Shown here: one piece after another, positions 1 to 9,770 of the stretch
Layout: the number at the start of each line of letters is the position of its first letter
Numbering within the stretch: the first letter of the stretch is position 1
Assembly: GCF_030068605.1 (NCBI RefSeq)
Contig: NZ_JASJOU010000001.1
Coordinates: forward strand, 124,001-188,000
Length of the DNA stretch: 64,000 nucleotides
Direction: 5' to 3'
Origin: Xanthocytophaga agilis
GTDB lineage: Bacteria; Bacteroidota; Bacteroidia; Cytophagales; 172606-1
Made by a program: the position numbers and the translations under genes
Notes under the pieces: generated by a model
Database searches by the model: none
Told to the model about the DNA's origin: nothing
Seen by the model: the letters and a program-made list of their open reading frames with translations, nothing else

Positions 1-2
1 AT

Positions 3-1646
3 ACTCCCGGATTACCTGCTGCCATGGCTGCTTTATTCGGATGGGAATGGGACGTAATTACAGCTGTCAGAGGGCAAAAGGTGGAAACTGTGTCTGCTGC
101 TTTTACAGAACTGGCAGGGCGTCCGGTTGTGACAGGGGCAGACGTACAAGAAATAATTGAGGAACTTGGCAGACATATGTTTCAGATACTCTACCGTGAA
201 CGATTTCGGGTTGATTCTATACCTCAGGTAATTGCTGAGACATTTGGGGTAGAGTTTTTGCGGGATACAGCAGAGATTCATAAAATGCTAACGTTTGTTT
301 GCCAGCAACTTGTACCTAATCTGGCGCAAACATACGATGAGATAACGCATCTGTTACATGGATTATCCGGAGGTTATGTGCCAGCCGGCCCCAGTGGCGC
401 TCCTACACGAGGCATGGCCCATATTTTGCCTACTGGACGCAACTTTTATGCGGTAGATCCCAGAGCCTTGCCTTCACAAGCTGCCTGGCAGGTGGGACAA
501 CAGCTGGCAAAGGAGGTACTGGACCGTCATATGAAAGAGACAGGCCGCTATCCTGAAAACGTCGGCATCAGTATCTGGGGGACGAGTGCTATGCGTACCT
601 ATGGCGATGATGTGGCAGAGATTCTGGCATTATTGGGTGTGTGTCCTGTATGGCAGCCAGAGAGCCGGAGAATTACAGGGATAGAAATAGTGCCATTGGC
701 AGAACTAGGAAGACCACGTATAGATGTAACCATTCGTATCAGTGGCTTTTTCAGAGATGCCTTTCCGCACCTGATCGAACTCATGGATGATGCAGTACAA
801 CAAGTGCTTGCTTTGGATGAACCTGTAGAGCAAAACTTTGTACGGAAACATTATCTGACGGATCTGGCAGAACTGCAAACTCCTGATATGCCTGTAGAAG
901 AAGCAGAGCAACGGGCCAGCTACCGTATTTTCGGAGCTGCGCCGGGGAGTTATGGGGCAGGTATTTTACCACTGATCAATGAGAAAAACTGGCACAATGA
1001 AACTGACTTTGCTCAGGCGTATGTCAACTGGGGTGGATATACCTATACCCGAAGTGTAAGCGGAGTAGATGCCAGAAATGAATTCCGGCAGTGTTTGTCA
1101 GGAGTAGAGGTAGCGTTGCATAACCAGGACAACCGGGAACATGACATCTTTGACAGTGACGATTACCTGCAGTTTCATGGCGGAATGATTGCTACCATTC
1201 GCAGCCTGACAGGACATCAGCCAAAACATTATTTTGGTGATAGTCAGAATCCGGATCGGCCAGTAGTCCGGGATTTAAAGGAAGAAGCCTTACGCGTATT
1301 CAGATCCAGAGTGGTGAATCCCAAATGGATTGAAAGTATTCAGAAGCATGGGTATAAAGGAGGATTGGAACTGACAGCTACAGTGGATTACCTTTTCGGA
1401 TACGATGCAACAGCACAGGTAGTCGACGACTGGATGTATGAAAAAGTGGCAGAGACGTATGCCTTAGATGCTACTATGCAGCAATTCTTTGCACAAAGTA
1501 ATCCATGGGCTTTGCATGCTATTGCTGAACGTTTGCTGGAAGCTGCACAACGCGGTATGTGGAAAGAACCCTCACCAGAGATACTGGAAGCCTTGCAAGA
1601 GGTATATTTACAGAGTGAAGGCTTGCTGGAAGGAAGAGTTGAGTAA
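3..1646 (+). CDS. cobN: Cobaltochelatase subunit CobN, C-terminal part (5' end outside window)
   Basis: Large subunit of the ATP-dependent cobalt chelatase, which inserts Co2+ into the corrin ring during cobalamin synthesis; cytoplasmic. The reading frame is open to the window edge with no stop before the first ATG at 24, so the 548 codons seen are the C-terminal part of a protein that usually exceeds 1,100 residues. Regions typical of CobN/BchH are readable: the [12 protein letters not shown] block, the [14 protein letters not shown] block and the [19 protein letters not shown] block. These match CobN better than the chlorophyll-pathway BchH, and no other photosynthesis gene is present. The downstream AAA+/VWA gene at 2222 is the likely partner, although 575 bp containing a repeat lie between them. 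Family assignment is firm; the exact metal (Co rather than Mg) is inferred from the family match. Confidence 0.93.
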   Translation, partial: TPGLPAAMAALFGWEWDVITAVRGQKVETVSAAFTELAGRPVVTGADVQEIIEELGRHMFQILYRERFRVDSIPQVIAETFGVEFLRDTAEIHKMLTFVCQQLVPNLAQTYDEITHLLHGLSGGYVPAGPSGAPTRGMAHILPTGRNFYAVDPRALPSQAAWQVGQQLAKEVLDRHMKETGRYPENVGISIWGTSAMRTYGDDVAEILALLGVCPVWQPESRRITGIEIVPLAELGRPRIDVTIRISGFFRDAFPHLIELMDDAVQQVLALDEPVEQNFVRKHYLTDLAELQTPDMPVEEAEQRASYRIFGAAPGSYGAGILPLINEKNWHNETDFAQAYVNWGGYTYTRSVSGVDARNEFRQCLSGVEVALHNQDNREHDIFDSDDYLQFHGGMIATIRSLTGHQPKHYFGDSQNPDRPVVRDLKEEALRVFRSRVVNPKWIESIQKHGYKGGLELTATVDYLFGYDATAQVVDDWMYEKVAETYALDATMQQFFAQSNPWALHAIAERLLEAAQRGMWKEPSPEILEALQEVYLQSEGLLEGRVE

Positions 1647-1793
1647 TCTTATCCTGTCCCATAGCTTTTTCAGAAATGAAAGTTTTAAAAAGGGAGCACT
1701 GGTTTGAATAGAAAGATGCTGGTTCGAACGTTTGGTCAAGGCTGTTAGCTTAAGCAGGTCTGCTTTGTAACATGTGCCAAAAAACGGACGCTT

Positions 1794-1839
1794 GAACCAC
1801 CCCGCCCTTCGGGCACCCCTCCTTAGAAAGGAGGGGAGT
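1794..1839 (+). repeat. Left arm of 46-bp perfect inverted repeat
   Basis: This arm is the exact reverse complement of 1951-1996. It is GC-rich compared with its surroundings and contains two smaller hairpins, one around CCCTCCTT/AAGGAGGG and one around GCCCTTCGGGC. Short GC-rich elements of this look recur between genes in many Bacteroidota genomes. No transposase lies nearby, so a REP-like or MITE-like element is the best description. Confidence 0.9.
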
Positions 1840-1950
1840 GGCGAGCCTGTTGTTACTAAAGCCGTCCATACGAACTGTAAAAATATATTTATAAAAATAG
1901 ATGTATTTGATTTTTAGGTATTTGAATAATGTAGACTAAAGGCTTTGTAA

Positions 1951-1996
1951 ACTCCCCTCCTTTCTAAGGAGGGGTGCCCGAAGGGCGGGGTGGTTC
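1951..1996 (-). repeat. Right arm of 46-bp perfect inverted repeat
   Basis: Exact reverse complement of 1794-1839, with a 111-bp AT-rich spacer between the arms. A partial third copy of the outer end, reading GGGTGGTTCAAACGCT, lies at about 2042-2057. It resembles the outward flank of the left arm (GGACGCTTGAACCACCCC read in reverse), which suggests that the repeat unit extends beyond the 46 bp. Confidence 0.88.
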
Positions 1997-2221
1997 AGAC
2001 ATTGTATTTTGAGAGAGGTTACAAATACGACTTGCCCTTATGGGTGGTTCAAACGCTTGGACTCTGAGTAATGGGGCAAATAATAGCCCTTAAGGGACAG
2101 CATCTCCTTGTAACACAAACTTTTTTATTTCCTCAAAAGACATGAGACACGATAAGTTGAGTAATAGGCCAGCAATGGGCAGGCAAAAAATAAAAACAGT
2201 CTTATAGCGTATTATCGATAC

Positions 2222-4201
2222 ATGAAGTATACACAGACATACTATCCTTTTGCTGCTTTAGTAGGACAGGAAAAACTGAAACGGGCTTTGCTGCTTTGTG
2301 CCATCAATCCGGAAATAGGAGGGGTGCTGATCAAAGGTGACAAGGGTACTGCCAAAAGTACAGCAGCCAGAGGGTTAGCACAAATAGCACCCACTATTAC
2401 TAAGGTGACAGGCTGTCCCTACAACTGTGATCCGGTTCACCTACTGGATACATGTGAAGTATGCCAGGATAAAACCAATCTGGTACAGGAAGTAGAGATG
2501 CCTTTCGTTACATTGCCTTTGGGAGCTACAGAAGAGCGTATTGTAGGAAGCCTGGATCTGGAAGGAGTGCTGAGTGAACGGAAAAAGAAATTCCTCCCTG
2601 GCCTGCTGGCTGCGGCACACAGAGGTGTATTGTATATTGATGAAGTCAATCTTTTGTCAGACCATCTGGTCGATGTATTACTGGATGCTGCTGCAATGGG
2701 AGTGAACACTGTACAAAGGGAAGGACTTTCGGTCAGTCACCCTGCACGATTTACATTGATTGGAACCATGAATCCGGAAGAAGGCAATCTGCGCCCACAG
2801 TTTCTGGATCGCTTCGGATTAATGGTAGAGATTGAAGCCCCTCGTGATACAACTGAACGAACCGAAGTAGTACGCAGACGAATTGCCTATGATGCCGACC
2901 CTGCTGCCTTTATAACACAATGGCAGATTGCCCAGCAAGCTCTGCAAAAGCAGTTGACAACAGCCCGCCAGTTACTGACCTCTGTACATATGCCAGATCA
3001 TTTACTGGAACTGATTAGTCAGTTGTGTATGGAAATGGGTGTAGTGAGCCTCCGGGCAGATATCGTCATGTACAAAACTGCACGCACTCTTGCAGCCTTA
3101 GCCCAGCGTATTGAAGTAGTGCCAGAAGATATCCGACACGCCGCAGAACTAGTTTTACTGCATAGACGTCGACAGAAACCTTTTTCGTCAGATACAAAAA
3201 TGGATGAAAAGGCACTGGATGACCTGATGCAACAAGCGCAATCTACGACAGAAAATAAAACCTCTGATTCCAAACCGGACGCTTCCGAGTCTTTGGAGAA
3301 TCAAGCTCCCGATAATGATTGCCTGACAGAGGACTGTTTGCCTGGCCCATCAGAAACGGAACAGGAAGGAGAGAAGGAACAGGTTTTTGCCAGTATACCA
3401 ATTGATAGTCTGCCTGACATTCAGATTGAGAATGGCGTCAAAACTTCACAGAATGCTACAGACGGAAACAGGAATCAAACCTATACTATACAGAAAGGGA
3501 AATCAATCCGGTCTGTTCCGGATAAGCAACCAACTAATCTGGCTATAGAGGCCACGTTACAGAAAGCCTTATTCCGGAATCCGGACGAATGGCAGATTAC
3601 GCGTGATGACTTACATCAGAAAATACGGGAGGACAAAAAAGGTAATCTGATCCTTTTTGTGGTAGATGCTTCCGGTTCCATGGCTGCCAGCCGACGTATG
3701 GAAGCAGTAAAAGGCAGTGTACTGTCCTTGCTCACCAATGCCTATCAGCAGCGAGACTGGGTCAGTGTCATTGCGTTTCGGGGTATTGAAGCACAGGTTG
3801 TACTTGAGCCAACCCATAGTATAGAAAAAGCCGAAAAGGCTCTTCACAGTTTACCAACCGGTGGGCGGACTCCCTTGCCCCATGCTTTGCAGTTGGTTTT
3901 GGAGATAATAAATGCTATACCCACAGACACTTTGCAGCCTTTAGTCGTGATTCTGAGTGATGGCAAAGCAAATGTACCCCTGCCCGGAGGAGGAAATCCC
4001 TGGAGCCAGATACAGATGCTGGGTAATCAACTAAAAGAGCAACAGATCCCTTCACTCGTACTGGATACCGAAAGCGATTATTTACGACTGGGAAAAGCCC
4101 GTGAACTGGCTGCTATAATGGGTGGCGAGTGCTTGTCGCTAGATGAAATTTCATCAGATTCGATACTCCAAACCATTACTATCCGGATGCATGCTGGATA
4201 A
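2222..4201 (+). CDS. Fused ChlI/ChlD-type chelatase subunit (AAA+ ATPase plus VWA domain)
   Basis: Motor and adaptor subunit expected to drive metal insertion by CobN. The N-terminal AAA+ module (about residues 8-320) has Walker A GDKGTAKST at 39-47, Walker B GVLYIDEVN near 137, and four cysteines (C65, C69, C78, C81) in an inserted loop typical of this B12-associated subgroup. A low-complexity acidic linker (about 330-430) leads to a C-terminal von Willebrand A domain with a MIDAS motif DASGSMA near 481 and a TGGRTPLPHAL segment. BchI and BchD are separate proteins in chlorophyll synthesis and are fused here; the alternative Co-chelatase pair CobS/CobT has a different architecture. The cobN neighbour supports a cobaltochelatase role, which is inferred rather than shown. 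Confidence 0.88.
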   Translation: MKYTQTYYPFAALVGQEKLKRALLLCAINPEIGGVLIKGDKGTAKSTAARGLAQIAPTITKVTGCPYNCDPVHLLDTCEVCQDKTNLVQEVEMPFVTLPLGATEERIVGSLDLEGVLSERKKKFLPGLLAAAHRGVLYIDEVNLLSDHLVDVLLDAAAMGVNTVQREGLSVSHPARFTLIGTMNPEEGNLRPQFLDRFGLMVEIEAPRDTTERTEVVRRRIAYDADPAAFITQWQIAQQALQKQLTTARQLLTSVHMPDHLLELISQLCMEMGVVSLRADIVMYKTARTLAALAQRIEVVPEDIRHAAELVLLHRRRQKPFSSDTKMDEKALDDLMQQAQSTTENKTSDSKPDASESLENQAPDNDCLTEDCLPGPSETEQEGEKEQVFASIPIDSLPDIQIENGVKTSQNATDGNRNQTYTIQKGKSIRSVPDKQPTNLAIEATLQKALFRNPDEWQITRDDLHQKIREDKKGNLILFVVDASGSMAASRRMEAVKGSVLSLLTNAYQQRDWVSVIAFRGIEAQVVLEPTHSIEKAEKALHSLPTGGRTPLPHALQLVLEIINAIPTDTLQPLVVILSDGKANVPLPGGGNPWSQIQMLGNQLKEQQIPSLVLDTESDYLRLGKARELAAIMGGECLSLDEISSDSILQTITIRMHAG

Positions 4202-4360
4202 AAGAAAGTATTTGTTGTGATATACTTGTTTGTGTTGATATATAATTGATTATCAGTTGTTTGTGTTTTGCTTGTAAATGGGTAAATAATTGGTCATATG
4301 AGAGATTTTTAGTATTTTTAAGCTACTAAAAAATCACTTTCTATCCTTTATTTTTATTTC

Positions 4361-5086
4361 ATGGCAAGACACACTACAGCTTCTGCATTACGCAAATACA
4401 GATCAGAATACTATCGCTTGATGGCTCAGGAGGCCCGACTGAATGAGCAGCTTTACCATATGCTGAAACGAATCAAAGCCATCAAAGCAGACGAAGAGAG
4501 AACTCTTGCCAATCATACCCATCTAACCGCTCTGCTGTCTCAGGCAACTCGGCAAAAAGCCGAACTGGAAGCTCAACCTGTTTCCAAAGAACGTAACAAG
4601 CAACTCAAAAAGGCTGAATCAGTATGGAAGGACATCCATATTCAATACAAACGCAGTGATCTTCGTCTGGCAGTGCTTGACAGAAAAAAAGACAAGGACA
4701 ATGCCGCTAACTATGTATTGAAAGAGAATTACCGTGATCAGGTACGTTTACGTGCTGACGTTGCCTATGCTATGTGGAAAGAACTGGAGAAAATATATCA
4801 GAGAGAATGCCAGCAGGAAAGTCGGTTAGTGACTGAAATAGCTTCTCTTGAAGTGAATCCTGCCTTACAGGCATCTGAAAGGGAAACAACAGATATTCCA
4901 TCAGTGACGGATGTTAGACAAGAGATTGTAACAGAAAATCAGGCAATGATTGTTTTTGCGTTATCCAATCAGTGCCTGTATATCCTTACACCTGTTAAAT
5001 CTTTCTTTTTAATTCAAAGTGTTTACCCAGATAAACGCGTCTTACCTGTTCATCAGATGCCAGGTCTTCGGGAGTACCAGATTTAA
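4361..5086 (+). CDS. Hypothetical coiled-coil protein, 3' end antisense to lptB
   Basis: A 241-residue protein that I do not recognise. Residues 1-165 are strongly charged and helical with heptad-like Leu/Ala spacing, which suggests a coiled coil; there is no signal peptide or membrane segment. The last 30 or so codons (4995-5086) lie antisense over the 3' end of lptB and read as a hydrophobic tail ([12 protein letters not shown]) quite unlike the rest. That tail may be a by-product of a lost stop codon. The start ATG follows an AT-rich stretch without a clear promoter motif. Real coding is supported by the long ORF and its consistent composition, but the natural C-terminus is uncertain. Confidence 0.62.
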   Translation: MARHTTASALRKYRSEYYRLMAQEARLNEQLYHMLKRIKAIKADEERTLANHTHLTALLSQATRQKAELEAQPVSKERNKQLKKAESVWKDIHIQYKRSDLRLAVLDRKKDKDNAANYVLKENYRDQVRLRADVAYAMWKELEKIYQRECQQESRLVTEIASLEVNPALQASERETTDIPSVTDVRQEIVTENQAMIVFALSNQCLYILTPVKSFFLIQSVYPDKRVLPVHQMPGLREYQI

Positions 5087-5726
5087 GGATCTTACCTTCA
5101 AATAGCAAATAGGCACGGTCTGTAATAGACAAGGTCTCGTCCACGTTGTGGTCTGTGATAAGGATGCCTATGTTCTTTGTTTTGAGTTTGGCCACAATAC
5201 CCTGAATCTCTTCGACGGCAATCGGGTCAACACCTGCAAAAGGTTCATCCAGCAGTACAAACTTAGGATCTACTGCCAGTGCACGGGCAATTTCCGTACG
5301 ACGTCGTTCTCCTCCGGACAATACCCGTCCCAGGTTTTTGCGTACATGGGTAAGACTAAATTCTTCCAGCATTTCCTCTGTCTTCTCTTTACGGGCAGCT
5401 TTGGGTAAATCGGTCATTTCCAGTACCGCCATAATATTTTCTTCGACAGTAAGTGTTCTGAATACGGATGCCTCCTGTGCCAGATATCCTAATCCCCTAC
5501 GAGCTCGCTGATACATGGGTAAATGAGTAATATCCTCATCATCCAGGTAGATAGTGCCTTCATTGGGTTTAATCAACCCTACAATCATATAAAAGGTAGT
5601 TGTTTTTCCTGCACCATTCGGACCCAGAAGACCAATGATTTCACCTTGTTGTACCTGTACTGAGACATTGTTGGCTACAATACGGGCTCCATATTTCTTT
5701 AGTAAATTTTCAGAGCGAAGAAGCAT
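4995..5726 (-). CDS. lptB: LPS export ABC transporter ATP-binding protein LptB
   Basis: ATPase that powers extraction of lipopolysaccharide from the inner membrane by LptB2FG. All ABC motifs are present: Walker [10 protein letters not shown] at residues 35-43, signature LSGGERRR near 137, Walker [14 protein letters not shown] near 157, and the switch histidine in ITDHNVDET. The 243-residue length and the early [21 protein letters not shown] context fit LptB rather than other ABC ATPases. LptD is encoded about 38 kb away at 42670. The gene converges with, and overlaps by 92 nt, the coiled-coil gene at 4361. It lies 135 bp downstream of recJ on the same strand. Confidence 0.95.
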   Translation of the reverse strand: MLLRSENLLKKYGARIVANNVSVQVQQGEIIGLLGPNGAGKTTTFYMIVGLIKPNEGTIYLDDEDITHLPMYQRARRGLGYLAQEASVFRTLTVEENIMAVLEMTDLPKAARKEKTEEMLEEFSLTHVRKNLGRVLSGGERRRTEIARALAVDPKFVLLDEPFAGVDPIAVEEIQGIVAKLKTKNIGILITDHNVDETLSITDRAYLLFEGKILKSGTPEDLASDEQVRRVYLGKHFELKRKI

Positions 5727-5861
5727 TTTTCAGTTTAAATACAATGTTCAGCTTTCGTTGAACCATTTCAGCCTTTTCTTAAGAAGAAGCCTAAGATAGA
5801 ATATTGTTTTGGGGAGCTACAAATTTTGTTCCAATCCATCAGATATGAGGCTAATACAATA

Positions 5862-7565
5862 CTAAAAAGCCTTAATATCTTTGATCAGAAGCTGCAGAGT
5901 CTGATTGCCACGGTAGTTGTTTTCAACAATCTGGTAACAGATACGGAATGGTTTACCTTCGGTGACTTTGTCCAGATGCAACTGAGACATGCCAAATCCA
6001 ATGGCATCAATGTAGGAAGTGCCTTCCTGGAATACACTCATTTTCAAGTGAACGTCTTTGAGTATACGTACATTATCTGCATACACAGGTTCGGACATAA
6101 ATACCGGACGCATATTTTCAGGGCCAAATGGCTCCATTTGCTTAATGATATTATAAAACTTGAAGTTGATATCCCGCAGATGCAATTTTAAATCAATTTC
6201 AATCTGTGGTATTAATTGCTCGGCTGTAATACGTTGAGCAACAATTGTTTCAAAACGTTCCCGAAACGCTTCCACATTCTCCCGTTTCAGAGTTAAACCG
6301 GCTGCATAGGTATGTCCTCCAAATTGTTCCAGCAAGTCAGCACATTCGGCAATGGCCTCATATACATCAAAACCTGGCACAGAACGGGCAGATCCTGAGA
6401 CAATCTCATGGGATTCTGTAAGAATGATGGTAGGACGATAATATTTTTCAACACAACGCGAGGCTACAATGCCAATAACTCCTTTATGCCAGTCACTTTT
6501 AAACAATACAGTACTTTTGGATAGCCGCAATGTCTCATCCTCTTCAATCATCGCCAGGGCTTCCTTGGTAGTATGTATATCGTATCCTTGTCTGTCGCGA
6601 TTATTAACATTAATTTCTTTGGCATATTGTTCTGCCTCTGCTTCAGAGTGTGCAAGTAACAGATTGACAGCTGCATGGGCATGGGCGATACGTCCGGCTG
6701 CATTGATACGGGGACCTATTCCAAAGACAATATTGGTAATATCCAGCTCCTTTTCAAATCCTGCTATTCGTGTCAGTGCTTTTAGTCCCGGACGTGGATT
6801 GTAGTTAAGTTGTTTAAGTCCAAAGTGAGCCATTACACGGTTTTCACCTGTTATCGAAACCAGGTCGGCTGCAATACTGACAACCACCAGATCCAGGAAT
6901 GGATAAAGTCGTTCTTCCAGCGATAGGTCATTTCGTTGACAAAAAGCTTGTAAAAACTTAAACCCAATACCACAACCCGATAATTCTTTGTAAGGATAAG
7001 GGCAATCCAGACGTTTGGGATTGAGGATTGCCACTGCTGTTGGAAGTGTATCATCCGGGCGGTGGTGATCACAGATAATAAAGTCGATCCCCAATGTTTG
7101 AGCATAACTGACCAACTCTCCTGATTTAATTCCACAATCCAGACAGATAATCAGTGAAACACCTGTTTTATGTGCATAATCAATACCTTGCCGGGAAACT
7201 CCATAGCCTTCATTATAACGATCCGGAATGTAAAAAGATAGATTGGAGTGAAATTGTTGGAGAAATCCATATACTATCGCGACAGAGGTCGTACCATCCA
7301 CATCATAGTCTCCATACACCATGATGGATTCATTATTACCTATGGCCTGCTCCAGTCTTTTAACTGCTTTGTCCATATCCTGCATGATAAAAGGGTCATG
7401 CAGATGAGATAATGAAGGCCGGAAAAACAACTTAGCCTTCTCGAATTCACTAATGCCACGCTGAGTCAATAATTGGGCGGATGCACGGCTAACATTGATA
7501 GCCGTAGTCAGAGACTGTATAGTTTCTTCAGAAGGGGTTGACTTAATGATCCAGCGGTTCTCCAT
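5862..7565 (-). CDS. recJ: Single-stranded-DNA-specific exonuclease RecJ
   Basis: 5'-3' exonuclease on single-stranded DNA, acting in recombination and mismatch repair. It belongs to the DHH phosphoesterase superfamily. Motif I YGDYDVDGTTS gives metal ligands D86, D88 and D90; the DHH signature is at 166-168 (ICDHHRP); GIGPRINAAGRIAHA and SGSARSVPGFD mark later catalytic and DHHA1 segments. A C-terminal OB-like region follows. The 567-residue length is normal for RecJ. A variant -7 motif (TACTTTG on the minus strand) lies immediately upstream of the ATG. Confidence 0.96.
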   Translation of the reverse strand: MENRWIIKSTPSEETIQSLTTAINVSRASAQLLTQRGISEFEKAKLFFRPSLSHLHDPFIMQDMDKAVKRLEQAIGNNESIMVYGDYDVDGTTSVAIVYGFLQQFHSNLSFYIPDRYNEGYGVSRQGIDYAHKTGVSLIICLDCGIKSGELVSYAQTLGIDFIICDHHRPDDTLPTAVAILNPKRLDCPYPYKELSGCGIGFKFLQAFCQRNDLSLEERLYPFLDLVVVSIAADLVSITGENRVMAHFGLKQLNYNPRPGLKALTRIAGFEKELDITNIVFGIGPRINAAGRIAHAHAAVNLLLAHSEAEAEQYAKEINVNNRDRQGYDIHTTKEALAMIEEDETLRLSKSTVLFKSDWHKGVIGIVASRCVEKYYRPTIILTESHEIVSGSARSVPGFDVYEAIAECADLLEQFGGHTYAAGLTLKRENVEAFRERFETIVAQRITAEQLIPQIEIDLKLHLRDINFKFYNIIKQMEPFGPENMRPVFMSEPVYADNVRILKDVHLKMSVFQEGTSYIDAIGFGMSQLHLDKVTEGKPFRICYQIVENNYRGNQTLQLLIKDIKAF

Positions 7566-7960
7566 ATCTGCAAAGTAAGCAAAAAAATGTTAATTGGTTT
7601 GGGTGAAGAATGGAATTCTTGGATTTAAATATTGTATTTTAATTATTTCTCTTAGGACTATGCATACTAATTTATGCGGATATATTAGTGATAATCAGGA
7701 TATAAAAGTAAAGTTTGGATAAGTAGTTATTTTTTTATCCCTCCAGAAAAACTAAAAAACGACATTCTGCTGTTTTTGTCAAAAGTTAGCCGGTTTCTGT
7801 TGGAATACTATTACATAAATCCGACAAAATGTCATATTTTTGTGGGCGCAATGTAATTGGCAATATTCTTGAACTGCTGACATTGCATTCAGGTAGCTTC
7901 TCTATCAGGGTAGATAGCGCCTGATTTTTCATAATGACTTCTTAAATTATTTGAATAGGT
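7566..7960. other. 395-bp divergent intergenic region, recJ / grpE
   Basis: AT-rich region between the divergent starts of recJ and grpE. It holds a TAnnTTTG-type -7 box at 7835-7842. I see no CIRCE-type inverted repeat (TTAGCACTC-N9-GAGTGCTAA), so HrcA control of grpE-dnaJ is not supported. No coding potential is evident. Confidence 0.5.
7835..7842 (+). promoter_or_regulatory. Candidate -7 box (TATTTTTG) upstream of grpE-dnaJ
   Basis: Exact match to TAnnTTTG, but no TTG lies at the usual 19-21 bp upstream, and the resulting leader to the grpE ATG would be about 110 nt. Confidence 0.3.
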
Positions 7961-8512
7961 ATGCAAAACGAATCAAATCAAGGTACAAACCAGCACGAAT
8001 CTGAAACTCCTGTAGATCTGAACGAAGAAACAACAGAGACTCAGGAAACGCAAGCCGCAGCAACAGATACTCCATCGGCTGATGCACAGGTTGCCGAAAT
8101 CAAAGATAAATATCTGCGTTTGCTGGCAGACTTTGAGAACTTCCGTCGTCGGACTGCCAAAGAAAAAATAGAATTTCAGCAAACTGCCGAAGAGGGTGTC
8201 ATTTTGGCCATTATACCTGTTCTGGATGATTTTGAAAGAGCTTTGAAATCAATAGAAAAAGCACAGGATATCAATTCTGTGAAGGAAGGTGTACAACTTA
8301 TCTACCATAAACTGTATAAAACACTTGAACAACGTGGTCTGAAGCCAATGGAAGCAATCGGGAAAGAGTTTAATGGGGAAACTCATGAAGCAATTACCCA
8401 AATTCCAGCTCCTACTGAAGATCTAAAGGGTAAAGTAGTGGATGAAGTAGAGAAAGGATATTCTCTGAAAGAGAAGATTATCCGCTTTGCCAAAGTAATT
8501 GTAGGTAACTAA
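7961..8512 (+). CDS. grpE: Nucleotide exchange factor GrpE
   Basis: Co-chaperone that releases ADP from DnaK. The 183-residue protein has a disordered acidic N-terminus (about 1-45), then the long helix carrying KDKYLRLLADFENFRRRTAKE, then the compact beta domain with the closing GYSLKEKIIRFAKVIVGN signature. It is followed by dnaJ after 78 bp, the usual grpE-dnaJ arrangement in Bacteroidota. dnaK is not in the window. Confidence 0.97.
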   Translation: MQNESNQGTNQHESETPVDLNEETTETQETQAAATDTPSADAQVAEIKDKYLRLLADFENFRRRTAKEKIEFQQTAEEGVILAIIPVLDDFERALKSIEKAQDINSVKEGVQLIYHKLYKTLEQRGLKPMEAIGKEFNGETHEAITQIPAPTEDLKGKVVDEVEKGYSLKEKIIRFAKVIVGN

Positions 8513-8590
8513 GAATCATAATCAATGGAGAAGTAACGTAGGGAAAGGTCTTCTTATCCCTGGTTTACGTTTCAATATATATCTTAACCC

Positions 8591-9736
8591 ATGACAAAAC
8601 GAGATTATTACGACATACTGGGAGTAAGTAAGACTGCTTCGGAAGAGGAGATAAAAAAGGCTTATCGTAAGTTAGCTATCAAATATCACCCCGACAAAAA
8701 TCCGGATGATCCTTCTGCAGAAGATAAGTTTAAAGAAGCTGCTGAAGCGTATGAAGTGCTGAGTGATGCTCAAAAGCGTCAGCGGTATGACCAGTTTGGG
8801 CATCAGGGCGTAAATGGTGGAGGTGGCTTCAATGGTGGAGGCTTCTCAGATGTCAATGACATTTTTTCACGTTTTGGAGATATTTTCGGTGACAGTCCGT
8901 TTGGTGATTTCTTTGGTGGAGGTGGCCGTGGTGGCAAGCGGGTCCGTAAAGGAGATAGCTTGCGCATCAAGCTTAAACTGAATCTGGAAGAAGTAGCTAA
9001 CGGTATTGAGAAAAAAATAAAAGTAAAGCGTTATACCAGTTGTAATACCTGTGGTGGAAATGGAGCCAAAGGTGGTACTGCACTTAAAACCTGTTCCACC
9101 TGTCAGGGGTCAGGTCAGGTACGTCGTGCTGTAAATACCATGCTGGGACAAATGATTTCAACCAGTACCTGTCCAACCTGTAACGGGGAAGGCTCTATTG
9201 TATCTGATCGTTGTGAGGTTTGTCATGGAGAAGGTCGTCAGCTGACAGAAGAAACTATTTCGGTACGTATTCCTGCCGGAGTAGCGGATGGTATGCAGCT
9301 AAATATGGCTGGAAAAGGTAACGTTCCTCCAAGAGGTGGTGTAGCAGGTGATCTATTGATTCTGATTGAAGAAGAAGACAATGAATTACTCAAACGGGAT
9401 GGTGACAATGTGGTATTTGATCTGTATGTAAACTTTGCAGATGCTGCATTGGGAACAAGTGTAGAAGTACCTACCATCGAAGGAAAAGTAAAAATAAAGA
9501 TAGATGCAGGTACTCAAAGTGGAAAAATCCTTCGTCTGAAAGACAAAGGAATCCGGAGCATCAATGGATACGGCAGAGGTGATCAGTTAATTTATGTAAA
9601 TGTATGGACTCCTCAGCAGCTATCACGCGAAGAAAGTGAGATTCTGGAAAAATTCCGTACAGCTCATAATTTCCAGCCTCGTCCTTCCAAAAATGAAAAA
9701 GGATTCTTTGATCGTATGAAAGAATTTTTTCAATAA
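8591..9736 (+). CDS. dnaJ: Molecular chaperone DnaJ
   Basis: Type I Hsp40 that delivers substrates to DnaK and stimulates its ATPase. The J domain (residues about 3-70) carries HPD at 33-35. A Gly/Phe-rich linker (about 75-120) follows, then four CxxCxGxG zinc repeats ([32 protein letters not shown]), then the two C-terminal substrate-binding beta domains. The 381-residue length is standard. Probably co-transcribed with grpE upstream and the 86-residue ORF downstream. Confidence 0.98.
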   Translation: MTKRDYYDILGVSKTASEEEIKKAYRKLAIKYHPDKNPDDPSAEDKFKEAAEAYEVLSDAQKRQRYDQFGHQGVNGGGGFNGGGFSDVNDIFSRFGDIFGDSPFGDFFGGGGRGGKRVRKGDSLRIKLKLNLEEVANGIEKKIKVKRYTSCNTCGGNGAKGGTALKTCSTCQGSGQVRRAVNTMLGQMISTSTCPTCNGEGSIVSDRCEVCHGEGRQLTEETISVRIPAGVADGMQLNMAGKGNVPPRGGVAGDLLILIEEEDNELLKRDGDNVVFDLYVNFADAALGTSVEVPTIEGKVKIKIDAGTQSGKILRLKDKGIRSINGYGRGDQLIYVNVWTPQQLSREESEILEKFRTAHNFQPRPSKNEKGFFDRMKEFFQ

Positions 9737-9770
9737 ATTAGCGATCATATTATCCTTTACTTAACTATAA

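Larger units (their letters stand above)
1647..2221. other. 575-bp intergenic region between cobN and the chelatase AAA+/VWA gene
   Basis: Apart from the inverted repeat (1794-1996) and its partial third copy near 2042, I see no convincing gene. No clear TAnnTTTG promoter lies close to the ATG at 2222. The repeat may have inserted between two genes that once formed a tight operon. Confidence 0.6.

Noticed and set aside
1717-1735. GGTTCGAACG resembling a tRNA T-loop
   Set aside because: No acceptor, D or anticodon stem can be folded around it.
5826-6191. 121-codon plus-strand ORF over the recJ 3' end
   Set aside because: Antisense shadow of recJ, whose reading frame carries all the expected motifs.
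7566-7960. Possible CIRCE/HrcA operator for grpE-dnaJ
   Set aside because: The expected TTAGCACTC-N9-GAGTGCTAA repeat could not be found.
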